DNA from: Euperipatoides rowelli
Taxonomy: Eukaryota; Onychophora; Udeonychophora; Euonychophora; Peripatopsidae
DNA length: 14,444 nt
Assembly (NCBI GenBank): GCA_003024985.2
Contig: PXIH01S0001482.1
Direction: 5' to 3' (one strand)
A model generated the notes under the pieces. That model was given only the letters and a program-made list of their open reading frames with translations, ran no database searches and was not told where the DNA came from. Made by a program: the position numbers and the translations under genes. Below are positions 1 to 7,400 of the stretch, one piece after another (the stretch's first letter is position 1; each line of letters opens with the position of its first letter).

Positions 1-68
1 AGCTTCGGTACTGTATCTAGCTTAAAAACACCTTTGCAGAAAAATAAACATATTGTATTTAAAAAAAA

Positions 69-130
69 TGGGGCATGTAAATTTGAAATGGGGCATGTTG
101 ACTTCTTAATCAACATGCCCACAGGGCATG
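69..130. repeat. GGGCATG cluster with 11-bp perfect inverted repeat
   Basis: GGGCATGTTGA at 91-101 is perfectly complementary to TCAACATGCCC at 110-120, with an 8-base loop. GGGCATG occurs again at about 70 and 125, so the unit is present four times in 60 bases counting both strands. It may be a transposon terminus or a minor tandem amplification; I do not recognise it. Confidence 0.55.
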
Positions 131-705
131 TTCTTTTTTGTTCACTATTTCGAGCCCTGCTCTGCTACCATTTGTTAGAGTGACAGAGAAATTGTTCAGA
201 TGTATTACTAAGTTTCTGGCTCATATAGCCATACATAATCTAGATATGAGGTTGTAAATGCTCTTTCTCCTTACCAAAATATATATTATTGTTCAAGTAT
301 AAACAAATAGTAAAGAAAAATGTGGATAATAATTATAATTAAACACAAGGAGAAACTATCGTGAACACAACAGGTTTTAAAAATATATTAAAAAATCAAT
401 CCAGGCTCATTAATCTATTTCTATATGTATAAATATTTGAATGACCTTAATATTATATGCTTTCAGAGCTCAATGATTCTTTTTAAAATCAAAGTAAAAA
501 TATTAAGATAGAAATAGAACCTCCACTTATTGATGATTGACTATGAATTAGATTCTGATAAATCACGATTTCTTCATGTAAGATACTGTAAGGGTTTAAT
601 TTGATATTAATTTTATGAATTCCGAGATTTCAATTAACCTTTTTGAAAGAGTGAAATTACTTATTTAGGTGAGAAATAGAACCTCAACCTTGCGAGATAA
701 TAGAT

Positions 706-952
706 GCTAGTTTTTTTTGGGAGGGAGAATGTAATGTTTTATTTTTAAACTGTATTTGATTTTTATTTTGTCTTTCTTTTAAATGCCCTGACCCTCAGTT
801 TTCTAAATATAGTTTATCAGCCATATTAATTTGATTTTTTTTTTTTTTAAATTCCCGATTTTTTTCCAATCAAATACAAACTTTGTCTTTCTTTTCTTAT
901 AACCCTTGCTAAAAATTTGGAGATTCTCCCTCCTTCATTCCAATCAACTAGC
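706..952. repeat. Decayed inverted repeat
   Basis: Three collinear inverted matches: GCTAG 706-710 with CTAGC 948-952, GGAGGGAGAAT 720-730 with ATTCTCCCTCC 923-933, and TGTATTTGATT 751-761 with AATCAAATACA 868-878. The spacers differ between arms by up to 24 bases. It is best read as an old miniature inverted-repeat element with indels. Confidence 0.4.
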
Positions 953-1096
953 CTAAACGTCTGGATATAATACTAATGAGCTTTATATTTTAGATAACAC
1001 CTTGTTGACATATTTTACTCGGTAATCATTATAACAATCATAATTCTTAGCTCTTCCTGCAAGGTTAATATTTTTAATTTTGTGTTTATTTACTAG

Positions 1097-1252
1097 GTCT
1101 TGCAAGAGATAATGAATCCTTGCTAAAAGAATTTGTTCTATTTGATGGTTTCTCCATTCTTATGAGGGCTATGCAGGATGATATTGAGAAATTAAAAATC
1201 AAAGCTGCTTTTATGCTCAACGCTCTTTGTTCACGATATCCCCATTTTAAAG
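1097..1252 (+). CDS. HSPBP1: HSPBP1 internal exon (armadillo repeat, DGFSILMRAMQ block)
   Basis: Acceptor TTTACTAG ends at 1096 and donor G|GTTGGT begins at 1253. The exon starts with GT, the last two bases of a split codon, then encodes 51 residues from LARDNESLLKEF to CSRYPHFK and leaves one base (G) for the next codon. The LxRxNE...DGFSxLMRAMQ...KLKxKxAF pattern is the HSPBP1 repeat that follows the 'ALFAIS' segment in human; that preceding exon is not in the window. No stop codon interrupts this frame. Confidence 0.93.
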
Positions 1253-4200
1253 GTTGGTATTTATGCTATATGCTTCAATAATTTAGTAATTCTTCTAGGA
1301 ATTTTTTGAAGGGTGGGGCACCCTGCTCTTTATAAAATTGTAAATACCCCTGCCTTCTTTCACCGTATCTTTTTTTTTTTTACTAATATTAATTATTGCT
1401 ACTGACTCTCTATCTTATTAATTTGTTATGATTTCAATTGTCTTGGATAGAATAAGCAATCATTGTCAGCCTATTAACATTCTCATTCCTCGTCAAATAA
1501 GCATTAGTCAGATGCAAAGATAGAAGCTGTAGAAACATTTCAATTGAAAATTAAAAAAAAGAATTCAATTTGTACTTTTATTCTGCACTAAAAAGCAGAA
1601 AATATTTTCTGTTCTCATTTTACATTTTAATTGTATTTTAAATTATACATTACTCTAGAGAAAAGATAGTTTTAACTTTTTTATTTTTTGTATAGGAAAT
1701 ACAATTATAAAAAGAAAAAAAAATCACATTTCTTAATTTTGACCCAGTTTTTAATTTCAGTTATCAACTCTTATTTTAAAAATTCTTTCTTAACACCACC
1801 ACATAATAGCCTTCTTGTACTTAACTCAAAATATTACCTGACAAATATTCTTTATCTATGAAAGGCTTATGAATTTAACGTTTAAAAAAATTGTTTCCAG
1901 GTAGGCTTATTTGGAATAATCTTATTTTTATGTATAGGTTAATTGATTTAAAAATCTGAATAATTTCATCATAAACTTCATCTCATAAAAACTTAATTTA
2001 TGCCCCCCCCCCCCCCCTCTTTCCTCTGCTTGTCCTTTTTCTGCACAAATATGCCCTTTTCATTCAACCTCAACTCTGCCCTGAAAAATCTCAAGACCAC
2101 CACTATAATTTATTACTTGATTTCATATTTTTGTCAAATACTTACTTTGGGATGTTAAGCAGACATCTTATTTTTTTTTTTTTAAGTTTCTTGACAAGTC
2201 TTGTATAATGATATAAAAAACATTTGTCTGTCAATCAGTCTGAGCAATAGCTCTTGTAACTTTTAACCAATTTTGATTAATTTTGGACTAAAGTAATTAT
2301 ACAGTATGTATCCTGAAAGACTTCTTTTCAAATTTACTGTGTTTATTTATGAAACGTTTGTATGTGATAAATAATGTAATATGTTAACTATTAAATTTTT
2401 ATTTTAGATGTTCTGTGTGATATGGGTTATTTAGAACAGTTGATTGCACTATTACATAGGGAACATGAGCCTTCACATGAACAAATTTTGGGTGCAATTC
2501 TTACCCTTATAACAGACCATCCACGAGCAATCAAAGAGTGTCAGAGAGCTGAATTGTGTTTGAAAGATATTCTTCACAGTAGAATGAAATTATTACACCA
2601 TAATGATGAATTTAAGGTAAGGTTTTTATACTTACTTATAAATAAATTACTACAGGTTATAATAGCGTCTGGGGATTATCCAGAGTTGCCAATTCTATGA
2701 ATTTGGCATAGCAGCTACAATTTTTAAGATGCTGCTATGATTATCATTTTTAACTACGATTTTTTTTTAAAAATATAAAAGCTATTGAAAAAACTATCTT
2801 AAACATTGACTTCTGAAACACATTTAAGCGGTTTACTTTGTCTAAATTTTTAAGGGAGAGAACCAACTTGATACAATATTGCTTTCTATATCGTTGGGGC
2901 ATACAATTCAGTATTATGGTGAAAAATTTTAATAGATTTTAAATTTAAATGTTTTTATTTAGAGTTCAAACATTCTACATAAAAACATTTAAACTGTTAC
3001 AAAGTTTTGTTTCAAGTTATTTTTTTTTATAAAAACAGCAGATATTAAAAGCTAAGAATACTCTCATATAAAGGCCACCGGTTTTTTGTCTCGTAGTTGG
3101 ATATATATTTTTTTTAAACATAAGAGTAAAAAAAAAGGAGCCATTAAATTGTGAAATCAAGATTGAATTTTGGAGAATTAGTTTGACACGTTCCTCTTCC
3201 ATCTACAGTACATGTGTTTGTTTGTATAACAACCCTTGTATTATAAAAGACCCTGGGGGATTGTTATATAATAACACTCTCTTCAAGCAAGAACCTAAAC
3301 TGTTAAGAAGCTGTATACACTACCAATGCTGAGAAGCCATTGTTAAGATCTACCAATGAAAGTTGCTCGCTGGAAGCAACCGGGCTTTGTTTTGGTTTGT
3401 TACCAAATCCTTTCTTGAGAAGTGTTATTTGCAGAGATAAACTTCAAGTATTTACAGACTTTTCCTCAGACAAACTTTTTCCCTCCAACCTGTCAGGGAA
3501 AAATGGGTGATTTTGTCTATTTGAAATGTCTGCTCCTCTAGAGTCTAGAGCATTGTACCTTAGTTGTAATTGAAAATTCCAATGTTCTCAACTCTAAGTT
3601 ATGATATTTCAGTTGTAATTTAAAGATTTCAGCCACTCAAAAATTATTTTTTATTAGGGGGGGGAGGGGGGGGCAGGTTTTCATAATTTTTTCTATTGTA
3701 AAATATTTTAAATTCTAATTTTATTGCTGTTTAGTTTGTGAAGTGTTATTTTTTGCATGCACAAGTTACATTTAAGCCTGTTGCATCTTCACTTGCAAGA
3801 GTGGCTCTTACCACGACTGACACCTAGTTCTTTTTATTTGCTTTTATGTTTCCTTACTGTTAGGTGGCAGGAGCCAGTCCAACATATTTGACCTCCATGG
3901 AAACTTGTTTTTTTTTTTTTTTACTGTCAACTGATAGGAGCCAGTCCAGCATGTTTTGGAAAACTTAGTTTATTGTTACCTTACCGTCAGCTGGCAGGGG
4001 CCAACCCAGCATGTTTTGACCTCCATGAAACAAACTTGCGATTTTGTGGTTTATTGTCTATTGTTATTAAAATATCTGTAAAAATAAATGGAATTAAAAA
4101 TCTAAAAAAAAAATTTTTTATAGTTTAATATGTCTTTAACAATCGTATGTACTTTTTTTTCCTTAAAAATTACTTTAAAGTTGATCATTTTTAAATTTTC

Positions 4201-5560
4201 CAAAACGGTAATATGACCTCCTAGATGTTGATTTGCTATGACATCGAGATTTCCCTCTACGACATGAACTTGCCCTCAGGCAGTAAATTTGAACAGTACT
4301 AGAGTGCATATTTAATACGAAACAAATCCTGTTTTTAAACTGATGTAGGTTAAATGATTGTTATACATGAAAAATTCACCTCTTTCTGAACAAATTCCGC
4401 TATTTAAATTGTTCAAAATATTATTTTTTTTAATCGATTTTTTAATTAGCCGTGATAGAAGCCACTTTATTAAGCAACTATGGGAGGAGTCGACCTTTTG
4501 ACAGAACTCGCCAAGTTACTATATTAAATCAATAGCTCAAAGGTCATATGAGGTATGAAAATATTCAGTAAACACCAATCAACGTTTAGTTTATATAAAT
4601 ATTTTTGAATGTGGATCGATTTGATATCCTAGCATCTCATTCGACTCCTTTTGAGCTAGTCGACCTCTGTAATAATGAAGACATCACGATCTTCGTTGGT
4701 CAATATCTAATGCTACAGTTGGGTTAGAAAGTTGATTCTTGTTGTAAATAACATCTACATTTAACCATCTTTAATTTTAAATAAATGGTTTTTCTTAATT
4801 ATTAGGATTACATTTTCAAAAACGGTCCGTTGTTAACTCTAGTTCATTGATCTAAACGATTAGGGGCGCCTCTACAACTTTTTAACGTACAGGCTTATGG
4901 CACCTTTTTTTTTTTTTAAGAAATTACCGTTTTGGAAAATTTTAAAATGATCAACTTTAAAGTAATTTTTAAGGAAACAAAAGTACATACAATTGTTAAA
5001 GACATATATATATTTTTTTAGATTTTTAATTCCATTTATTTTTACAGATATTTTAATAAGACAATAAACAATAAAACACAAAAACGCAAGTTTTCATGAG
5101 AGTCAGTGTATATCCGTACAATTAGCAAGTTTTCTACCAATCAGCAGTTCCAGTATTGATTCATTCTGACTTTTTGTACAACAATCCTCAGGTCATAAAA
5201 AAATCCTGGGGGATTGTTATAATATATAATAGCAATCCTCTTCTGACTTAATTTTCTCATTGCTAGGCAACTTAAGTACCCTTTCAATATATCAGCAGTC
5301 ATAAAGTTTAATTTACTTATTGATCTTTTAAACTGACATTAAATGGAAGCAAGATTTTAAGTATTGTAACAGACTTAAAATGGTACAAAAATTTTATTTT
5401 AGATTTTATTCACATCAATCTAGTAATACTGTATTACAAACTTTTTAATTTAAAAATTTATTTGTTTCAGGAGGAACAAGAGTATTGCCAAGAAATTATG
5501 AGTCTTTGCTTCAAAGATCAAGATTTTAACCAAACACTGAATGCAGAAATGGAAAGATAG
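1097..5560 (+). CDS. HSPBP1: Hsp70-binding protein 1 (HSPBP1/Fes1-type nucleotide exchange factor), C-terminal part, 3 exons
   Basis: Spliced join 1097-1252, 2408-2616, 5471-5560 gives about 150 residues ending at TAG 5558-5560. The protein matches the C-terminal half of animal HSPBP1 collinearly from memory: a DGFSILMRAMQ block, KLKIKAAFML, then YLEQLIALLHREHEPSHEQILGA split over helices, ITDHPRAIKEC, and a final E-rich helix with EEQEYCQEIM. These are armadillo-type helical repeats. In the family they wrap lobe II of the Hsp70 ATPase domain and speed ADP release in the cytosol. Human HSPBP1 is about 359 residues, so roughly the first 200 lie upstream of the window. Both introns are GT-AG and the split codons (G|AT for Asp at the first junction, phase 0 at the second) keep the frame, which argues for an intact gene. 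The family is certain; the paralogue name is inferred. Confidence 0.93.
1253..2407 (+). other. HSPBP1 intron
   Basis: A GT-AG intron of 1155 bp between two confirmed exons. It is A+T-rich, with a 15-base C run at 2003-2017 and a long T run near 2170-2184. I see no coding sequence or RNA gene. Confidence 0.85.
2003..2017. repeat. Poly(C) tract, 15 bases
   Basis: Fifteen consecutive C inside an otherwise A+T-rich intron. It is a homopolymer and its length is likely unreliable in assembly. A shorter C10 run lies at 8599-8608. Confidence 0.9.
2408..2616 (+). CDS. HSPBP1: HSPBP1 internal exon (HEPSHEQILGAILTLITDHP block)
   Basis: Acceptor ATTTTAG ends at 2407 and donor AAG|GTAAGG begins at 2617. 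The leading AT joins the G of the previous exon to make Asp, then 69 codons follow from VLCDMGYLEQL to HHNDEFK. It aligns without gaps to human HSPBP1 from the LCSMG segment to the HEEYQ segment. If the intron is retained, the frame continues 27 codons to a TGA at 2698-2700, replacing the last 29 residues. Confidence 0.94.
3221..3292. repeat. Hairpin repeat unit, copy 1
   Basis: It shares TTTGTAnAACAAnCC..., then CCTGGGGGATTGTTAT and a trailing CTCTT, with 5173-5242 in the same orientation. The unit folds on itself (ATAACAA against TTGTTAT). It is likely a short mobile or tandemly copied element. Confidence 0.55.
3657..3673 (+). repeat. G8-A-G8 tract
   Basis: Two runs of eight G separated by one A, on the sense strand of the HSPBP1 intron. 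Such a tract could form a G-quadruplex in DNA or pre-mRNA, but it could be a plain homopolymer repeat. Confidence 0.7.
3854..4040. repeat. Three-unit tandem repeat, about 60-67 bp
   Basis: Units start at 3854, 3921 and 3981 with TTACTGTTAG, TTACTGTCAA and TTACCGTCAG. Each contains a GGnGCCARYCCARCAT core followed by an AAACTT-type end. Unit 3 runs into the left arm of the foldback element. Units differ by point changes, a T-run expansion and a small deletion in unit 2. Confidence 0.7.
4021..5100. mobile_element. Foldback-type non-autonomous DNA transposon
   Basis: The left arm, about 4021-4212, is the reverse complement of the right arm, about 4923-5100, with few mismatches. It includes a perfect 47-bp match (4064-4110 against 5013-5059). 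Outer ends are CTCCATGAAACAAACTTGCG and the complement of CGCAAGTTTTCATGAG. The roughly 710-bp centre has no ORF of note, so it encodes no transposase. I could not identify a clear target-site duplication, so the superfamily is unknown. The tandem units just upstream carry the same terminal CTCCATG-AAACTTG motif, as in Foldback/Galileo-like elements with repeated ends. Confidence 0.75.
5173..5242. repeat. Hairpin repeat unit, copy 2
   Basis: A direct copy of 3221-3292. The stem is clearer here: AACAATCCTCAGG at 5180-5192 pairs with CCTGGGGGATTGTT at 5205-5218 with one bulge and a 12-base loop. The two copies bracket the tandem repeat and foldback element. Confidence 0.55.
5471..5560 (+). CDS. 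HSPBP1: HSPBP1 terminal coding exon
   Basis: Acceptor TTTGTTTCAG ends at 5470. In phase 0 the exon encodes 29 residues, EEQEYCQEIMSLCF...AEMER, then TAG at 5558-5560. It corresponds to the human C-terminal EELEFCEKLLQTCF segment, with a divergent polar tail after it. The protein ends at nearly the same point as human HSPBP1, so this is a true C-terminus and not a truncation. Confidence 0.92.
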   Translation, partial: EEQEYCQEIMSLCFKDQDFNQTLNAEMER

Positions 5561-5590
5561 TGTGATAGCAGGGAGTTATTTTGAATATAC

Positions 5591-5632
5591 TGTACATACC
5601 GCCTTTTCTCAATAATGTCAGATATGTAGATA
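5591..5632 (+). promoter_or_regulatory. Two Pumilio-type (UGUANAUA) sites in the HSPBP1 3' UTR
   Basis: TGTACATA at 5591-5598 and TGTAGATA at 5625-5632 both match the UGUANAUA consensus bound by PUF-family repressors. They lie 31 and 65 bases after the stop codon and before the first AATAAA. The match is seen directly; binding is an inference, and AT-rich DNA produces such octamers by chance now and then. Confidence 0.4.
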
Positions 5633-5649
5633 TGAAATTTGTTATAAAA

Positions 5650-5655
5650 AATAAA
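5650..5655 (+). terminator. Candidate poly(A) signal AATAAA for HSPBP1, proximal
   Basis: AATAAA lies about 90 bases after the HSPBP1 stop. It is followed by a T-rich stretch with TTGATTGTAATTTTTTCC at about 5659, which suits a downstream element. This would give a 3' UTR near 110 bases. Confidence 0.6.
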
Positions 5656-5716
5656 CACTTGATTGTAATTTTTTCCTCTTTCCATTCTACTTCTACAACT
5701 TAGCTGAGATTCTTCA

Positions 5717-5722
5717 AATAAA
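5717..5722 (+). terminator. Candidate poly(A) signal AATAAA for HSPBP1, distal
   Basis: A second AATAAA (AAATAAAAAG) 67 bases downstream of the first, followed by T-rich sequence from about 5734. It could be an alternative cleavage signal. Confidence 0.4.
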
Positions 5723-6249
5723 AAGATGAACAGTTTTTTAAATTATTTTAATGTTAAAAGATTTAAGCTACTTCCCCATAAGTTAAATTAAGATTGAATA
5801 TTTGGGTCCACAGGGTAACTTGCCAAACATTTAGCCAAAAAAACTTAAGGAATTATCTTCTCAGTTAAAGTTATATTTATCCTACCTTTTCCCAACAGCA
5901 GTAAGTTTTATCCAGATATATTACTGTGATTTAATGAATTGATAGGAATAAAATCACTAAGATTTTAGAAAGATATGTACTCCACCATCAACAAGGGAAA
6001 TGTAAATACTATTGGATTTTGCTAAAAGCTTAAACTTTATCAACTTGTTGGTTAATTTTTGTACTGAGGTCTCATTTACAAGTTAATTGTTGGCAAGTTT
6101 CTAAAATCATAACAAAAAATGTTTGTATGCCCTCGATTAAAACTTCAATAATATTAAACAATTTGCAGTAAATAATATTTATTTTCATTATAAAATTATC
6201 GAGTCAAACAAACCTTTGGCTACAATTTGGTAATTTGTTCAATTATAAC

Positions 6250-6285
6250 AGCATTTTAACATTTTTTAACAAGTTTTAAAATGCT
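6250..6285. repeat. 10-bp inverted repeat between convergent genes
   Basis: AGCATTTTAA and TTAAAATGCT are perfect complements with a 16-base loop. Low-complexity A/T sequence makes chance likely. Confidence 0.4.
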
Positions 6286-6808
6286 AATACATCTAGTTGT
6301 AATAGATTCATGTACAGATTTCATATTTTTTGTTTTTAAATTAAAAAAATACAATCAATATCTTGATATTAGCATTTACCAAATTATTGCTTTTGTTCCT
6401 AAAATATCTTTAAATAAATTGGCATTGTAACGATTTTATTAATACTGATTTACTATATAAATTATTTAAAATTATGCAGTATTTTACATAAAATAAAATT
6501 CATGTTATAATTTATATATTACTATATTATACAAAATAAAATAAAAACAATCCATTTAAAATATATTGTATAAGCGCTAATATTTACAACAAATATTTCT
6601 CTAGCTCTAATTTCACCAAATATGACTTATTCTAAATTGAATTAATGTAGATTCATTTTGTAAATCAATTCTCATTTTATCAAACTGAATATTTAAATGA
6701 GCAGCAAAGTATATGAGAATTTTTCGAGTAAAAAAAAAAATTGATAATTCACCAATTCCAATATAAAAAAAAGAAATGCGAACACAATGAAAAGTTAACT
6801 GTTTTCAA

Positions 6809-6814
6809 TTTATT
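6809..6814 (-). terminator. Candidate poly(A) signal (AATAAA on minus strand) for glycogen synthase
   Basis: Plus-strand TTTATT reads AATAAA on the minus strand, about 465 bases after the GYS stop. About 20 bases further on, the minus strand has TTGTGTTCGCATTTCTTTTT, a good GU/U-rich downstream element. A weaker ATTAAA lies at 6912-6917, and further AATAAA copies at 6435-6440 and 6178-6183 could serve longer transcripts. Confidence 0.5.
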
Positions 6815-7277
6815 TACGTGAAAAGATATTCCCTAATGGTAATTTGGAAACATTTGTTCTAAAACAGGAAATATTTGACATATAATACAAACATATACAA
6901 CCAATAATTTTTTTAATTGATGAGCAACTCCATCATAGGAGACTTGAGATCCATTCTAGATATACAGTAAATAAATCACCTTTGAGGTGATATATAACAA
7001 TTTCACTTGATTGGCACGATTTCATTAATGGAAGACAAGATAGAAAATTACAATCAATACTGCTAGATGCTTCTGAACCTGTTTTTTTTTACAATATATG
7101 GTGTGTATACTGCATAAAAATACATAAGTTACGGTATGTAGTATATAAATATACTGTATACAGTACAGAGTATATACCAGAAAATGTATAAAGTTCAACT
7201 TTATAAAGGTATTTAGAAGTGATGAATGAAGGGTTTGACTTTGGTATTAATTACGATTTTAATCTGTTTTATACCCT

Positions 7278-7400
7278 TTAAATCCCATCATCATCACTGT
7301 CACTGGAATCATGCTCATGGTCAGAAACTGCTGGTGTTGAAGAAACTGAACTAGTAGGAGAGCCTGGAGCAGAGAATGGTCTGCTGAGGTGCATATTAGT
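7278..7400 (-). CDS. GYS: Glycogen synthase terminal exon with GSK3/CK2 phosphorylation ladder
   Basis: Acceptor TTCTAG precedes 7400; 40 codons then TAA at 7280-7278. The exon holds S/T residues exactly four apart at its codons 10, 14, 18, 22 and 26 ([20 protein letters not shown]), followed by DHE and an acidic DSSDSDDD run. This matches human GYS1 sites 3a, 3b, 3c, 4 and 5, where CK2 primes the last Ser and GSK3 phosphorylates backwards. The protein ends 14 residues after the priming Ser, so the vertebrate PKA sites 1a/1b have no counterpart. Phosphorylation itself is inferred. Confidence 0.94.
   Translation of the reverse strand, partial: TNMHLSRPFSAPGSPTSSVSSTPAVSDHEHDSSDSDDDGI

Larger units (their letters stand above)
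1..1096. other. Partial upstream intron of HSPBP1
   Basis: No coding match was found in any frame; the preceding HSPBP1 exon (ALFAIS-type segment) is not here. The stretch is A+T-rich and contains the GGGCATG inverted repeat near 70-130, a decayed inverted repeat at 706-952, and a 13-base direct repeat GAAATAGAACCTC at 511-523 and 673-685. Confidence 0.7.
2617..5470 (+). other. HSPBP1 intron carrying several repeats
   Basis: A GT-AG intron of 2854 bp. It holds a duplicated hairpin unit (3221-3292 and 5173-5242), a G8-A-G8 tract (3657-3673), a three-unit tandem repeat (3854-4040) and a foldback element (4021-5100). Stretches without these features (2617-3220, 3293-3650) show no coding match. 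Confidence 0.85.
5561..7277. other. Convergent intergenic region with both 3' UTRs
   Basis: The HSPBP1 3' UTR (to about 5680-5740) and the GYS 3' UTR (7277 down to about 6790) face each other. The 1 kb between them is very A+T-rich with no coding match. It contains a 10-bp perfect inverted repeat, AGCATTTTAA 6250-6259 with TTAAAATGCT 6276-6285. In the GYS 3' UTR, TACTGTATACAGTA at 7152-7165 is a 14-bp palindrome and ATCACC/GGTGAT at 6975-6991 is a small hairpin. Confidence 0.7.

Noticed and set aside
3017-3202. 61-codon open frame on the minus strand
   Set aside because: Low-complexity Lys/Phe-rich translation inside a confirmed HSPBP1 intron, with no family resemblance.
4872-5081. 69-codon open frame on the minus strand
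   Set aside because: It lies in the right arm of the foldback element and is A/T-run derived (Lys, Asn, Phe, Tyr). No transposase motif.
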